Translations under genes and position numbers: made by a program
Notes under the pieces: generated by a model
The model's input: the letters and a program-made list of their open reading frames with translations, nothing else
Databases searched by the model: none
What the model was told of the DNA's origin: nothing
In this document: one piece after another, positions 8,730 through 16,698 of the stretch
How positions within the stretch are numbered: position 1 is the stretch's first letter
How the letters are laid out: every line of letters begins with the position of its first letter
Origin: Kluyvera ascorbata_C
GTDB lineage: Bacteria; Pseudomonadota; Gammaproteobacteria; Enterobacterales; Enterobacteriaceae
NCBI RefSeq assembly: GCF_044197065.1
Contig: NZ_JBIQOI010000004.1
Coordinates: 186,001 to 250,000 of the forward strand
Length of the DNA: 64,000 nucleotides
Reading direction: 5' to 3'

Positions 8730-9135
8730 GCGCGGCGGCGCGTGATCGGTATGGCAAAAAATGAGCCGCAATAGCGCAGAAAAATGATAATGAGTGAAAA
8801 AGGGGCTAATTTTTACTGCGATATTCTTCAGCGATCACGCTTTCGTGGAAAAAGCGTTAGCGCGGTCACAGGTTTATTCTTCTGCCAGCGTCCACATCTA
8901 TTTAGCGAAATACACCAACGGTAATATTTTCATGCAGTTATATTATTTCGAATAAACATCGGCTTATTTTCCTTGTGAACCCAACCACATAATTATCTGA
9001 TATTTCAGGAATCACATTTTCAAAATATTGTTTCATCCAGGCCCCACTCCTATCATCATTTTCGTTCCTTTTTTCACCAATCCTTACCTCTGTTCAGGGA
9101 TGGCAAATATCTACCGTAAAAACCGGAGTCAATAT
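8730..9135. other. 406-bp intergenic stretch upstream of the solute-binding protein gene
   Basis: No gene is recognisable on either strand here. The stretch is more AT-rich than its surroundings. It contains a CRP-like site (listed separately) and a small CGCTTT/AAAGCG hairpin near 8839-8856. The upstream in-frame extension of the next gene (from 9028) reads as non-protein-like hydrophobic sequence and is not coding in my view. Confidence 0.6.
8974..8989. promoter_or_regulatory. Candidate CRP site
   Basis: TGTGA-N6-CCACA matches nine of the ten core positions of the CRP consensus TGTGA-N6-TCACA. It lies about 150 bases before the solute-binding protein start. Catabolite control would suit a sugar-type binding protein. 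I could not place a convincing -10/-35 pair next to it. Confidence 0.4.
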
Positions 9136-10422
9136 ATGCAATTCAAAACCAAAGCGCTGGGTTTGGCCCTGTTAATTAGCCTTTCACATAATGCCTTTAG
9201 CGAAGAACTGGATGTCTGGATACGCGCCAGCAACGATTCAAAAGTGATTTACCAAAAGCTAGCGGACCAGTTTAAAAAAGAGACCGGGATATCGATTAAA
9301 TACTTCAATGCGGTGACCGATTTCGACCAGCGTCTGGCGCGGGCAGCCACCGGCAACGCACTGCCGGACGTCGTGTTTAACGATGCGATTATCGTCGGCC
9401 AGATGGTGCAGCTCGGTATCGTAGATGAAATTAAGCCGGGAGAGTTAAAGGGCGGTGGCGATGTCTATGAGGCGGCGTGGAAATCTACCCAGTTGCCGGA
9501 CGGTAAATATTACGGCGTACCGACCTCTGCGCACACCTACGCGCTGTTTATCCGCCAGGACTGGCTGAATAAGCTCAACCTGAAAGCGCCTACCACATGG
9601 GAGGAGCTGAAAAACGTGGCGAAGGCGTTTACCCGTGACGACCCGGACGGCAACGGTAAAAACGACACCTATGGCTTTACCATGCCGTTAGCCACCACCC
9701 GTGGCTACGCCAGCTCGTTTTCGTCGTCCTACCTGTGGCAGGCGGGCGCTAACTACCTGGTCGCGACTCAGCCGGGGAAATTTAAAGCGGCGCTGGACAG
9801 CAAAGAGATGGTGACGGCGATGACGTTTATGCGTGGAATGGTGTGCGAAGGGCTGGCGCAGCCGGGGGCAATTAACCACACCACCGCCGATGCCAACACC
9901 TCGTTCCGTTCGGGGCAGACCGGGATGTACTCTTCCGGCCCTTATCACATCGCGCTGTTCGATAAAGATCCCGGCAAAGAGACCTACACCGTTGTGCCAC
10001 CGCCGGCTGGCCCCGGCGGTGCCATCTCCATGGCGGAAGGCACCACGGCATTCCTGATGAAAACCAGCCAGCGTAAAGCCGCAGCGAAGCGGTTCCTCGA
10101 GTTTTTGATCTCGCCAGAGGGGCAGAAGATCGGCATGGCGACCGACAGCGCCTCAATGCCGATCGTCCGTCTGCCGATTAACAAAACGCTGAACATCAAG
10201 GATTACCATGACGATCCGCGCTGGGAAGTGTTCGCGGAAACCTATGCCAAAGAGGGGCGCTACATGCCGCAGATCCCAAATTGGATCCCGGTGCGGCAAA
10301 TCACCGCCGACGGCTTTAATAAGATCTACGCCAACTGCGACGGCGAGATTCCCGCCGTGTTGAAGGAGATCAACGGCAAGGTGAACGAGGAGTTGAAGCG
10401 CCAGCATGCGTGGGCAGAGTAG
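9136..10422 (+). CDS. Periplasmic ABC-type solute-binding protein (orphan)
   Basis: This 428-residue extracellular solute-binding protein is of the family-1 type (MalE/UgpB-like). It has a classical signal peptide (positively charged start, hydrophobic core, cleavage near Ser22 before EELDVW) and no lipobox. The mature protein shows family features: FNAVTDFDQRLARAATG, LPDVVFND, YYGVPTS, a DPDGNGKND loop near residues 168-176 resembling a calcium-binding turn, and the C-terminal AAAKRFLEFLISPEGQ motif. The start at 9136 has CGGAG upstream and gives a proper signal peptide. No permease or ATPase gene is adjacent. It sits between the two arms of the cus locus. The ligand is unknown; a sugar or polyol is the usual guess, and metal binding has no support in the motifs. 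Confidence 0.88.
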   Translation: MQFKTKALGLALLISLSHNAFSEELDVWIRASNDSKVIYQKLADQFKKETGISIKYFNAVTDFDQRLARAATGNALPDVVFNDAIIVGQMVQLGIVDEIKPGELKGGGDVYEAAWKSTQLPDGKYYGVPTSAHTYALFIRQDWLNKLNLKAPTTWEELKNVAKAFTRDDPDGNGKNDTYGFTMPLATTRGYASSFSSSYLWQAGANYLVATQPGKFKAALDSKEMVTAMTFMRGMVCEGLAQPGAINHTTADANTSFRSGQTGMYSSGPYHIALFDKDPGKETYTVVPPPAGPGGAISMAEGTTAFLMKTSQRKAAAKRFLEFLISPEGQKIGMATDSASMPIVRLPINKTLNIKDYHDDPRWEVFAETYAKEGRYMPQIPNWIPVRQITADGFNKIYANCDGEIPAVLKEINGKVNEELKRQHAWAE

Positions 10423-10436
10423 CCCGGACGATTTGA

Positions 10437-10464
10437 CCTTAAATGACAATGCTGTCATTTAAGG
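10437..10464. promoter_or_regulatory. CusR-type operator upstream of cusR
   Basis: A perfect 28-bp palindrome has twelve-base arms (CCTTAAATGACA and its inverse) around ATGC. Its core AAATGACA-N4-TGTCATTT equals the E. coli CusR box pattern. It begins 14 bases after the solute-binding gene stop and ends 68 bases before the cusR ATG, so autoregulation of cusRS is likely. Confidence 0.85.
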
Positions 10465-10532
10465 TCTCGGTCGTTGCCAACAACGTTCGCTCTATTAGAA
10501 TGGCTCCATCACGCAGTAGCGACGGAGGGCGA

Positions 10533-11216
10533 ATGAAAATTCTGGTGGTGGAAGACGAGGTCAAAACAGGCGAGTACCTGGCAAAGGGGCTGACGGAGGC
10601 GGGCTTTGTGGTGGATCACACCGACAACGGCCTTAACGGTTATCACCTGGCGATGACCGCCGATTACGACCTGATTGTGCTGGATATTATGCTGCCAGAC
10701 GTCAACGGCTGGGATATCGTTCGCATGCTTCGTGCCGCCAACAAAGGCATGCCAATTCTGTTGCTCACTGCGCTCGGCACCATTGAACACCGGGTAAAAG
10801 GGCTTGAGCTGGGCGCCGATGATTATCTGGTGAAACCCTTCGCCTTCGCCGAGCTGCTGGCGCGCGTTCGGACGCTGCTGCGCCGCGGAGCCGCGGTGAT
10901 CGTGGAAAGTCAGCTACAGGTTGCCGATCTGACCCTCGACCGCGTCTCCCGCAAAGTCACCCGCGGCGACACCCGCATCACACTGACCAGCAAAGAGTTT
11001 ACGCTGCTGGAGTTCTTTCTGCGCCATCAGGGCGAGGTGCTGCCGCGTTCGCTGATTGCCTCCCAGGTTTGGGACATGAATTTCGATAGCGACACCAACG
11101 CCATCGACGTTGCCATCAAGCGCCTGCGCGCCAAAATGGATAACGACTTTACGCCAAAGCTGATTCAAACCGTACGCGGTGTGGGCTACGTGCTTGAGGT
11201 TCGCGATGAAGGCTAA
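10533..11216 (+). CDS. cusR: CusR, copper/silver response regulator
   Basis: CusR is an OmpR-family DNA-binding response regulator that activates cusCFBA when phosphorylated by CusS. The 227-residue protein equals the E. coli length. The receiver domain (1-115) has acidic residues E7, D8 and the phospho-acceptor D51 in LDIMLPDVNGWD, plus LVKPFAF. The C-terminal winged helix contains SKEFTLLEFFLRH and QTVRGVGYVLE. I start at ATG 10533, with GGAGGG upstream; upstream in-frame codons run through the CusR operator and are not coding. It overlaps cusS by 11 bases. Confidence 0.97.
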   Translation: MKILVVEDEVKTGEYLAKGLTEAGFVVDHTDNGLNGYHLAMTADYDLIVLDIMLPDVNGWDIVRMLRAANKGMPILLLTALGTIEHRVKGLELGADDYLVKPFAFAELLARVRTLLRRGAAVIVESQLQVADLTLDRVSRKVTRGDTRITLTSKEFTLLEFFLRHQGEVLPRSLIASQVWDMNFDSDTNAIDVAIKRLRAKMDNDFTPKLIQTVRGVGYVLEVRDEG

Positions 11217-12651
11217 CCCGCGCCGCCGCCCATTTTCGCTGGCTACCCGCCTGACCTTTTTTATCAGCCTGGCGACCATTATCGCGTTTGCCGCCTTCAC
11301 CGGGATGATGCTGTATTCGGTAGAAAAACACTTCGCCGAGCAGGATGTGAATGACCTGAAGCAGGTGAACGCGACGCTTAACGCGCAGCTCACCGCGCCA
11401 GATACGCCGGAAGCCGAGAAGCTAGCCAACGTCCAGAGCGCACTGGCGGGGTATCGCAATATTGTCGTGCTGCTGAGAAGTGAGGATAACCCGCAGCTTT
11501 ACCGTTCACCGGCCGGGCCCGATCTTTCGCCGATCTTTGCCTCCCCGCAGTTTTCGCAGGCGCTGAAATCTCAGCGCATGTTCCGCTGGGTTGGCAGCAG
11601 TATGCCTGCGATGGCAGGCCATGAAGCCAGCGCCATGCCGACGACGACCTACCGGGTTATCGCCTCAACAATTCAGAGCGATACCCATCGCTACACGCTG
11701 CTGACCGCACTGTCGATAGACTTCCATCTGCACTATCTCAAAGAGCTCAAACGCAACCTGATGATGATCGCCGCCGTCATCAGCCTGCTTATCGTGGTGA
11801 TCGTGCTTTTCGCCGTGCGCAAAGGCCACCAGCCGCTGCGCGACGTCAGCCTGGAGATCAAAAACATCACCTCGGAAAATCTCGACGTGCGGTTGGATCC
11901 CACGCGAGTGCCGATCGAACTGGAGCAACTGGTTATCTCGTTTAACCAGATGATCGGCCGGATCGAAGACGTGTTCCGCCGTCAGGCCAACTTCTCCGCG
12001 GATATCGCCCATGAAATTCGCACGCCCATCACCAACCTGGTGACCCAGACTGAAATCGCCTTAAGCCATCCGCGCACGGTGAAAGAGCTGGAGGACGTGC
12101 TCTATTCCAGCCTCGAAGAGTACAACCGAATGGCAAAAATGGTCAGCGACATGCTGTTTCTGGCGCAGGCGGATGAAAACCTGCTGGTACCGGAGAGCGT
12201 ACCGCTGGATCTACAAACCGAAACCATAAAGGTGTTTGAGTTCTTCGAAGCCTGGGCGGAAGAGCGCGACGTGGCGCTCCGCTTTGTCGGGCAACCGTCG
12301 CTGATTGCCGGCGACCCGCTGATGATCCGCCGGGTGATCAACAACCTGCTCTCCAACGCTATTCGCTACACCCCGCGCGGCATGTCGGTGACCGTGCAGG
12401 TCAGCTCGCAGGACGATAAGATTATCTACAGCGTGGAAAATCCGGGGACGCCGATTTCTGAGGAGCATCTGCCGCGCCTGTTCGATCGCTTCTACCGGGT
12501 TGATCCTTCCCGGCAGCGCAAAGGGGAGAACAGCGGGATTGGGCTGGCCATTGTGAAATCGATTATCCGCGCCCATCACGGGAAGATTAGCGTGACGTCC
12601 GATACCGTCGCCACGCGCTTTATCATTGAATTGCCAACGCTTAAGGCTTAG
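11206..12651 (+). CDS. cusS: CusS, copper/silver sensor histidine kinase
   Basis: CusS is the inner-membrane kinase that senses periplasmic Cu(I) and Ag(I) and phosphorylates CusR. The 481-residue protein has two membrane segments (about 15-35 and 185-205) around a periplasmic sensor domain, a HAMP linker, the H-box ADIAHEIRTPITNL, the N-box NNLLSNAIRYTP and the G-box GIGLAIVKS. The start at 11206 lies inside the end of cusR with GAGG upstream; an earlier in-frame start would add only out-of-family residues. The 3' end overlaps the convergent yhbP by four bases. Confidence 0.96.
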   Translation: MKANPRRRPFSLATRLTFFISLATIIAFAAFTGMMLYSVEKHFAEQDVNDLKQVNATLNAQLTAPDTPEAEKLANVQSALAGYRNIVVLLRSEDNPQLYRSPAGPDLSPIFASPQFSQALKSQRMFRWVGSSMPAMAGHEASAMPTTTYRVIASTIQSDTHRYTLLTALSIDFHLHYLKELKRNLMMIAAVISLLIVVIVLFAVRKGHQPLRDVSLEIKNITSENLDVRLDPTRVPIELEQLVISFNQMIGRIEDVFRRQANFSADIAHEIRTPITNLVTQTEIALSHPRTVKELEDVLYSSLEEYNRMAKMVSDMLFLAQADENLLVPESVPLDLQTETIKVFEFFEAWAEERDVALRFVGQPSLIAGDPLMIRRVINNLLSNAIRYTPRGMSVTVQVSSQDDKIIYSVENPGTPISEEHLPRLFDRFYRVDPSRQRKGENSGIGLAIVKSIIRAHHGKISVTSDTVATRFIIELPTLKA

Positions 12652-13073
12652 TCGCGCAGCCAGTGCAGCTTCTTACCGAAGCCGAGGGTGTTATCGGTGA
12701 ACTTCAGTTCGTCGAGGCGTAGTTCCCAGACCGGCGCATGCAGCATGCGGGCCACGGGAAAGCGTTTGACGTAGAGCGCGCGTTTTTCTTCGGCTTCTTC
12801 ACCGCTCAGCAGACGAATTTCGCCTTTGAACTGCACGCCGCGAATCAACGCGACGGTCTTTGGCTGGCCGTTGATTGTGCCAGCCACCGGTGCCTGTTGG
12901 CCCGTCATCTGGCCGTGGCGGGTGGTCTCTTCGCTTAGCAGGTAAAACGCAACGCGCTGGGGGTCATACACGTAAAACGCATTCGCGCACCACAGCTCGC
13001 CTTCCTTCGCCACGCACCAGCTGACAACGTGCTGTTTTGCCAGCCAGCGGCTAATGGCAGTGAGGGTTTCCAT
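12648..13073 (-). CDS. yhbP: YhbP, UPF0306 FMN-binding split-barrel-like protein
   Basis: This 141-residue protein of the UPF0306 family has a pyridoxamine-oxidase-like (FMN split barrel) fold and unknown function. Conserved segments include SRWLAKQHVVSWC, ELWCANAFYVYD, GTINGQPKTV, IRGVQFKGEIR and the C-terminal FTDNTLGFGKKLHW. E. coli YhbP is about six residues longer at the C-terminus. It is convergent with cusS, with overlapping stop codons, and divergent from yhbQ. In E. coli yhbO lies on the other side. Confidence 0.93.
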   Translation of the reverse strand: METLTAISRWLAKQHVVSWCVAKEGELWCANAFYVYDPQRVAFYLLSEETTRHGQMTGQQAPVAGTINGQPKTVALIRGVQFKGEIRLLSGEEAEEKRALYVKRFPVARMLHAPVWELRLDELKFTDNTLGFGKKLHWLRD

Positions 13074-13127
13074 CTGTTCTCTCCATTATGCTATGGTGCG
13101 TTCACACACATAGACAGGTTGCCGCAC

Positions 13128-13412
13128 GTGCGTTGGTTTCTGTATCTCGTCCGTACCGAGGACGACAAATTGTATACCGGTATCACTACCGACGTTGAAC
13201 GACGGTTCCACCAGCATCAAAGCGGTAAAGGGGCGAAAGCGCTGCGCGGTAAAGGCGAGCTACGGCTGGCGTTTTCCGGTGAGGTCGGCGAGCACTCGCT
13301 GGCGCTGCGCCTCGAGTATCGCATTAAGCAGCTAACGAAGCGCCAGAAAGAGCGCCTCGTTGCTGGTGACGGTTCATTCGAAACGTTACTGAGCAGCCTT
13401 AAACACGATTGA
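13128..13412 (+). CDS. yhbQ: YhbQ, GIY-YIG domain protein
   Basis: This is a small predicted GIY-YIG nuclease-like protein (UPF0213). The domain fills the protein: the first beta strands carry FLYLVRTEDDKLYTGIT (the Y and Y-T-G-I elements of the fold), followed by DVERRFHQH and the conserved R-EYRIKQLTKRQKE. I chose the GTG at 13128 (94 residues) because it aligns with the start of E. coli YhbQ. An in-frame TTG lies nine bases upstream, and codons further upstream do not resemble the family. The stop overlaps the convergent yhbS by 14 bases. Its in vivo substrate is not known. Confidence 0.85.
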   Translation: MRWFLYLVRTEDDKLYTGITTDVERRFHQHQSGKGAKALRGKGELRLAFSGEVGEHSLALRLEYRIKQLTKRQKERLVAGDGSFETLLSSLKHD

Positions 13413-13902
13413 AGTGGTCAGAATACTCCACCAACCCGTGCACGCCGTTCAGTGCATCGTCCGCCAGACGATGTACCATAAATGCCTCTTCGGTGCCCGG
13501 CCAACGGCAGCGCAGATCGTACTGTGCCGCACGCTCAAAGCCGAATCGACCGTAGAGTTCAGGTTCACCCAGCGTGACCACCGCCGCGTAGCCAAATTCG
13601 TTCAGTGAATCCAGCCCTTCATAGACCAGCTGACGCGCCAGCCCCTGGCCGCGGTATTCTTCGTCAACCGCCAGCGGAGCCAGACCCACCCACTGCAGCT
13701 CTTCGCCTTCAATGCTGACCGGGCTAAAGGCCACATAGCCCACGACATGACCTTCGTCATCCGTCGCCACCAGCCCGAGGGTGATCAAGCCATCTTCGCG
13801 CAGCTCGCGCACCAGGTTGGCTTCACCGTCACGCTTGAAGGTTCGACGCAGCAGCGCGTCGATGCCCGGCGCATCAATTCCAATTTCTACTCGAATCAAC
13901 AT
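13399..13902 (-). CDS. yhbS: YhbS, GNAT-family N-acetyltransferase
   Basis: This 167-residue protein has the GNAT fold and the length of E. coli YhbS. The acetyl-CoA-binding motif is visible as LAVDEEYRGQGLARQLVYEGL (V-x4-RGQG-x-A/G), followed by VTLGEPELYGRFGFERA, which carries the typical late GNAT Y-x-x-F-G-F element. The acceptor substrate is not established by the sequence. Its start overlaps the end of ubiT by seven bases, so the two genes are probably cotranscribed from the ubiT promoter. Confidence 0.93.
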   Translation of the reverse strand: MLIRVEIGIDAPGIDALLRRTFKRDGEANLVRELREDGLITLGLVATDDEGHVVGYVAFSPVSIEGEELQWVGLAPLAVDEEYRGQGLARQLVYEGLDSLNEFGYAAVVTLGEPELYGRFGFERAAQYDLRCRWPGTEEAFMVHRLADDALNGVHGLVEYSDHFNRV

Positions 13903-14420
13903 GGCTCACCTACCGATGTATGTTTAGTTTCTGATGGTGATTTTAGGCCAGCCTCAACGAAATCGGCCAGCTGCATCAGCATCATGCGCAGCGCTTTTGG
14001 CATCTGCTCAAGCTCAATGGCATCCATCAGGTTTTTGACATAGAGACCCAGCTCCGTGTCCCCTTCAATCACCAGTCGACGCTGGAAGAAGAGCGTATCC
14101 GGGTCCTGTTTGCGCGCGGCGATCATTAACAGATCGCTGGCATCCGCGCTAAAGCTCACGTCCGCCTGAGCGGCGTCGCTGACGATTAAGCGCCCGTTCT
14201 CAACGGAGGTAAACCAGGTGAGGCCAATATCACGCACCTCAATACTCAGCCAGCGGCCATCGAGAAAATCCAGTTCACCGTCATCCAGCGCCTGGCGGAA
14301 CTGCCAGCTTAGCACCTGCTGAAGGACCTGCCGTTTAAGCGCGAACGGCGTGAATTTCACCGGAACGCTCATCAGAGTCGGTGCGACATGGACCAGACGT
14401 GAACGCAGTTTATCCAACAC
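13896..14420 (-). CDS. ubiT: UbiT, SCP2-domain accessory factor for anaerobic ubiquinone synthesis
   Basis: UbiT (YhbT) is a lipid-binding SCP2-domain protein needed, with UbiU and UbiV, for oxygen-independent ubiquinone biosynthesis. The 174-residue length equals E. coli UbiT. The SCP2-like region spans about residues 45-150, with LDFLDGRWLSIEVRDIGL and VSFSADASDLLMIAARK. The gene is divergent from ubiUV across a 220-bp gap, the same arrangement as in E. coli, where the pathway is induced without oxygen. Confidence 0.95.
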   Translation of the reverse strand: MLDKLRSRLVHVAPTLMSVPVKFTPFALKRQVLQQVLSWQFRQALDDGELDFLDGRWLSIEVRDIGLTWFTSVENGRLIVSDAAQADVSFSADASDLLMIAARKQDPDTLFFQRRLVIEGDTELGLYVKNLMDAIELEQMPKALRMMLMQLADFVEAGLKSPSETKHTSVGEPC

Positions 14421-14640
14421 AAGCTTTACTCCCTGAATGCAATAGTTCCGTTATTTTGCCATATCAGTTAAACGACATAGCGGCGTAAATCAACAATTAT
14501 GTCGTGAGGCTGAGGGATTATTGGCGTCATCAATACGCTTTTGTCTGCCTCAAATCAAAAATGATTAGCGATAGGTTAACTAAAATCTCCATTCATTAAC
14601 AATAATGCGCCCCAGCCGGGCCGCAAACTCAGGAAGAATT

Positions 14641-15636
14641 ATGGAGTTGCTCTGCCCTGCCGGAAACCTTCCGGCGCTTAAGGCGGCTATCGAAAACGGT
14701 GCCGACGCGGTGTATATCGGGCTGAAAGATGATACTAACGCCCGCCATTTCGCCGGTCTTAACTTCACCGAGAAAAAGCTGCAGGAAGCGGTGAACTTCG
14801 TACACCAGCATAAACGTAAGCTGCACATCGCGATTAATACCTTTGCGCACCCGGACGGCTACGTCCGCTGGCAGCGTGCCGTGGATATGGCCGCACAGCT
14901 GGGTGCTGACGCCCTCATCCTCGCCGACCTCGCCATGCTTGAGTATGCCGCAGAGCGCTACCCGCATATTGAGCGCCATGTCTCCGTTCAGGCATCAGCC
15001 ACCAATGAAGAGGCGATTAATTTCTATCATCGCAACTTTGACGTGGCCCGCGTGGTACTGCCGCGCGTACTGTCTATTCACCAGGTGAAGCAGTTGGCCC
15101 GCGTTACGCCGGTGCCGCTGGAGGTGTTCGCCTTTGGTAGCCTGTGCATCATGGCCGAAGGCCGCTGCTACCTCTCCTCGTATCTGACCGGTGAGTCGCC
15201 AAATACCGTCGGCGCCTGCTCGCCTGCGCGCTACGTTCGTTGGCAGCAAACCCCGCATGGGCTGGAGTCTCGCCTTAACGAAGTGCTGATCGACCGTTAT
15301 CAGGACGGCGAGAACGCGGGTTATCCAACGCTGTGCAAAGGCCGCTATCTGGTCGACGGCGAGCGATACCATGCGCTGGAAGAGCCCACCAGCCTCAACA
15401 CACTGGAACTGCTGCCGGAATTACTGGCCGCCAATATCGCTTCGGTGAAAATCGAGGGTCGTCAGCGTAGCCCGGCGTACGTCAGCCAGGTGGCAAAAGT
15501 GTGGCGTCAGGCAATCGATCGCTGCATGGCAGACCCGCAGAACTTTGCCCCGCAGGCGGCGTGGATGGAGACGCTCGGCTCAATGTCGGAAGGCACCCAG
15601 ACCACGCTTGGCGCATATCACCGTAAATGGCAGTAG
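14641..15636 (+). CDS. ubiU: UbiU, 4Fe-4S protein of anaerobic ubiquinone hydroxylation
   Basis: UbiU belongs to the U32-peptidase-like family and forms a complex with UbiV that performs the O2-independent hydroxylations of ubiquinone synthesis, using prephenate as oxygen donor. The 331-residue protein matches the E. coli length. The cluster cysteines are visible in SLCIMAEGRCYLSS, NTVGACSPARY and TLCKGRYL. I start at ATG 14641, preceded by AGGAAGAAT, because E. coli UbiU begins MELLCPAGNLPAL. ubiV begins 8 bases after its stop. Confidence 0.96.
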   Translation: MELLCPAGNLPALKAAIENGADAVYIGLKDDTNARHFAGLNFTEKKLQEAVNFVHQHKRKLHIAINTFAHPDGYVRWQRAVDMAAQLGADALILADLAMLEYAAERYPHIERHVSVQASATNEEAINFYHRNFDVARVVLPRVLSIHQVKQLARVTPVPLEVFAFGSLCIMAEGRCYLSSYLTGESPNTVGACSPARYVRWQQTPHGLESRLNEVLIDRYQDGENAGYPTLCKGRYLVDGERYHALEEPTSLNTLELLPELLAANIASVKIEGRQRSPAYVSQVAKVWRQAIDRCMADPQNFAPQAAWMETLGSMSEGTQTTLGAYHRKWQ

Positions 15637-15644
15637 GAAACGCA

Positions 15645-16523
15645 ATGAAATATTCATTAGGACCAGTGCTTTACTACTGGTCAAAAGAGACGCTGGAAGA
15701 CTTTTACCAGCAGGCCGCCGCGAGCCACGCCGATACCATTTATCTCGGTGAAGCGGTATGCAGCAAGCGTCGCGCCACCAAAGTGGGCGACTGGCTGGAT
15801 ATGGCTAAATCCCTCGCGGACAGCGGCAAGCAGGTGGTGATCTCTACGCTGGCGCTGGTGCAGGCATCCTCCGAGCTGGGCGAGCTGAAGCGCTACGTCG
15901 ACAACGGCGAGTTTCTGCTGGAAGCGAGCGACCTTGGGGTAGTGAACCTCTGCGCCGAACGCAAACTGCCGTTTGTCGCCGGTCACGCGCTGAACTGCTA
16001 CAACGCCGTTACCCTGAAGATATTGCAAAAACAGGGGATGGTGCGCTGGTGTATGCCGGTGGAGCTTTCTCGCGACTGGCTGGTGAATCTGCTGAATCAG
16101 TGCGAAGAGCTAGGAATCCGCGATAAGTTTGAGGTGGAAGTGCTGAGCTACGGCCATCTGCCGCTGGCCTACTCCGCGCGCTGCTTTACTGCTCGTTCGG
16201 AAGATAAGCCAAAGGATGAGTGCGAGACCTGCTGTATCAAGTACCCGAACGGGCGCAGCATGCTGTCGCAGGAGAATCAGCAGGTGTTCGTGCTGAACGG
16301 TATTCAGACCATGAGCGGCTACGTTTACAACCTGGGTAATGAGCTGACGTCGATGCACGGGCTGGTTGATATGGTGCGCCTGTCGCCGATGGGCAATGAG
16401 ACCTTCGCCATGCTCGACGCCTTCCGCGCCAACGAAAATGGCCATGCTCCGCTGCCGCTGACGGCCAATAGCGACTGTAATGGTTACTGGAAGCGTCTGG
16501 CCGGGCTAGAGCTGCAGGCCTAA
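15645..16523 (+). CDS. ubiV: UbiV, 4Fe-4S partner of UbiU
   Basis: UbiV is the second U32-family iron-sulfur subunit of the anaerobic ubiquinone hydroxylase. The protein has 292 residues, as in E. coli. Its cluster ligands are visible: Cys near residue 39 (GEAVCSKRR) and the cluster CFTARSEDKPKDECETCC near residues 180-197. The start at 15645 follows TAGGAAACGCA and lies just past the ubiU stop, so the two are one operon. A REP-like unit follows the stop. Confidence 0.96.
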   Translation: MKYSLGPVLYYWSKETLEDFYQQAAASHADTIYLGEAVCSKRRATKVGDWLDMAKSLADSGKQVVISTLALVQASSELGELKRYVDNGEFLLEASDLGVVNLCAERKLPFVAGHALNCYNAVTLKILQKQGMVRWCMPVELSRDWLVNLLNQCEELGIRDKFEVEVLSYGHLPLAYSARCFTARSEDKPKDECETCCIKYPNGRSMLSQENQQVFVLNGIQTMSGYVYNLGNELTSMHGLVDMVRLSPMGNETFAMLDAFRANENGHAPLPLTANSDCNGYWKRLAGLELQA

Positions 16524-16562
16524 ACATCCCCGGCGTCGCTGCGCTCGGCCGGGCTACAGTTC

Positions 16563-16600
16563 GTCTGTAGGCCTGATAAGCGCAGCGCCATCAGGCATTT
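16563..16600. repeat. Single REP unit after ubiV
   Basis: A single palindromic unit (TCTGTAGGCCTGATAAGCG, then CGCCATCAGGC) has the same core as the other REP units of this window. It lies between ubiV and yhbW. Confidence 0.75.
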
Positions 16601-16698
16601 TCTGACCAGCACCCGTCGTATAAAGCTCACTTTGTTAACAACATTCACTATTCTTTAATGCAGTATGAATAGATTAGCAGCTAGCAAAGTGAGCCTTT

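Noticed and set aside
9028..9135. N-terminal extension of the solute-binding protein
   Set aside because: The extra 36 codons give no signal peptide, whereas the ATG at 9136 has a good ribosome-binding site and a textbook signal sequence.
14421..14640. FNR site between ubiT and ubiUV
   Set aside because: Anaerobic control is expected from E. coli knowledge, but I found only half-sites (TTGAT on the minus strand near 14550-14565) and no convincing TTGAT-N4-ATCAA.
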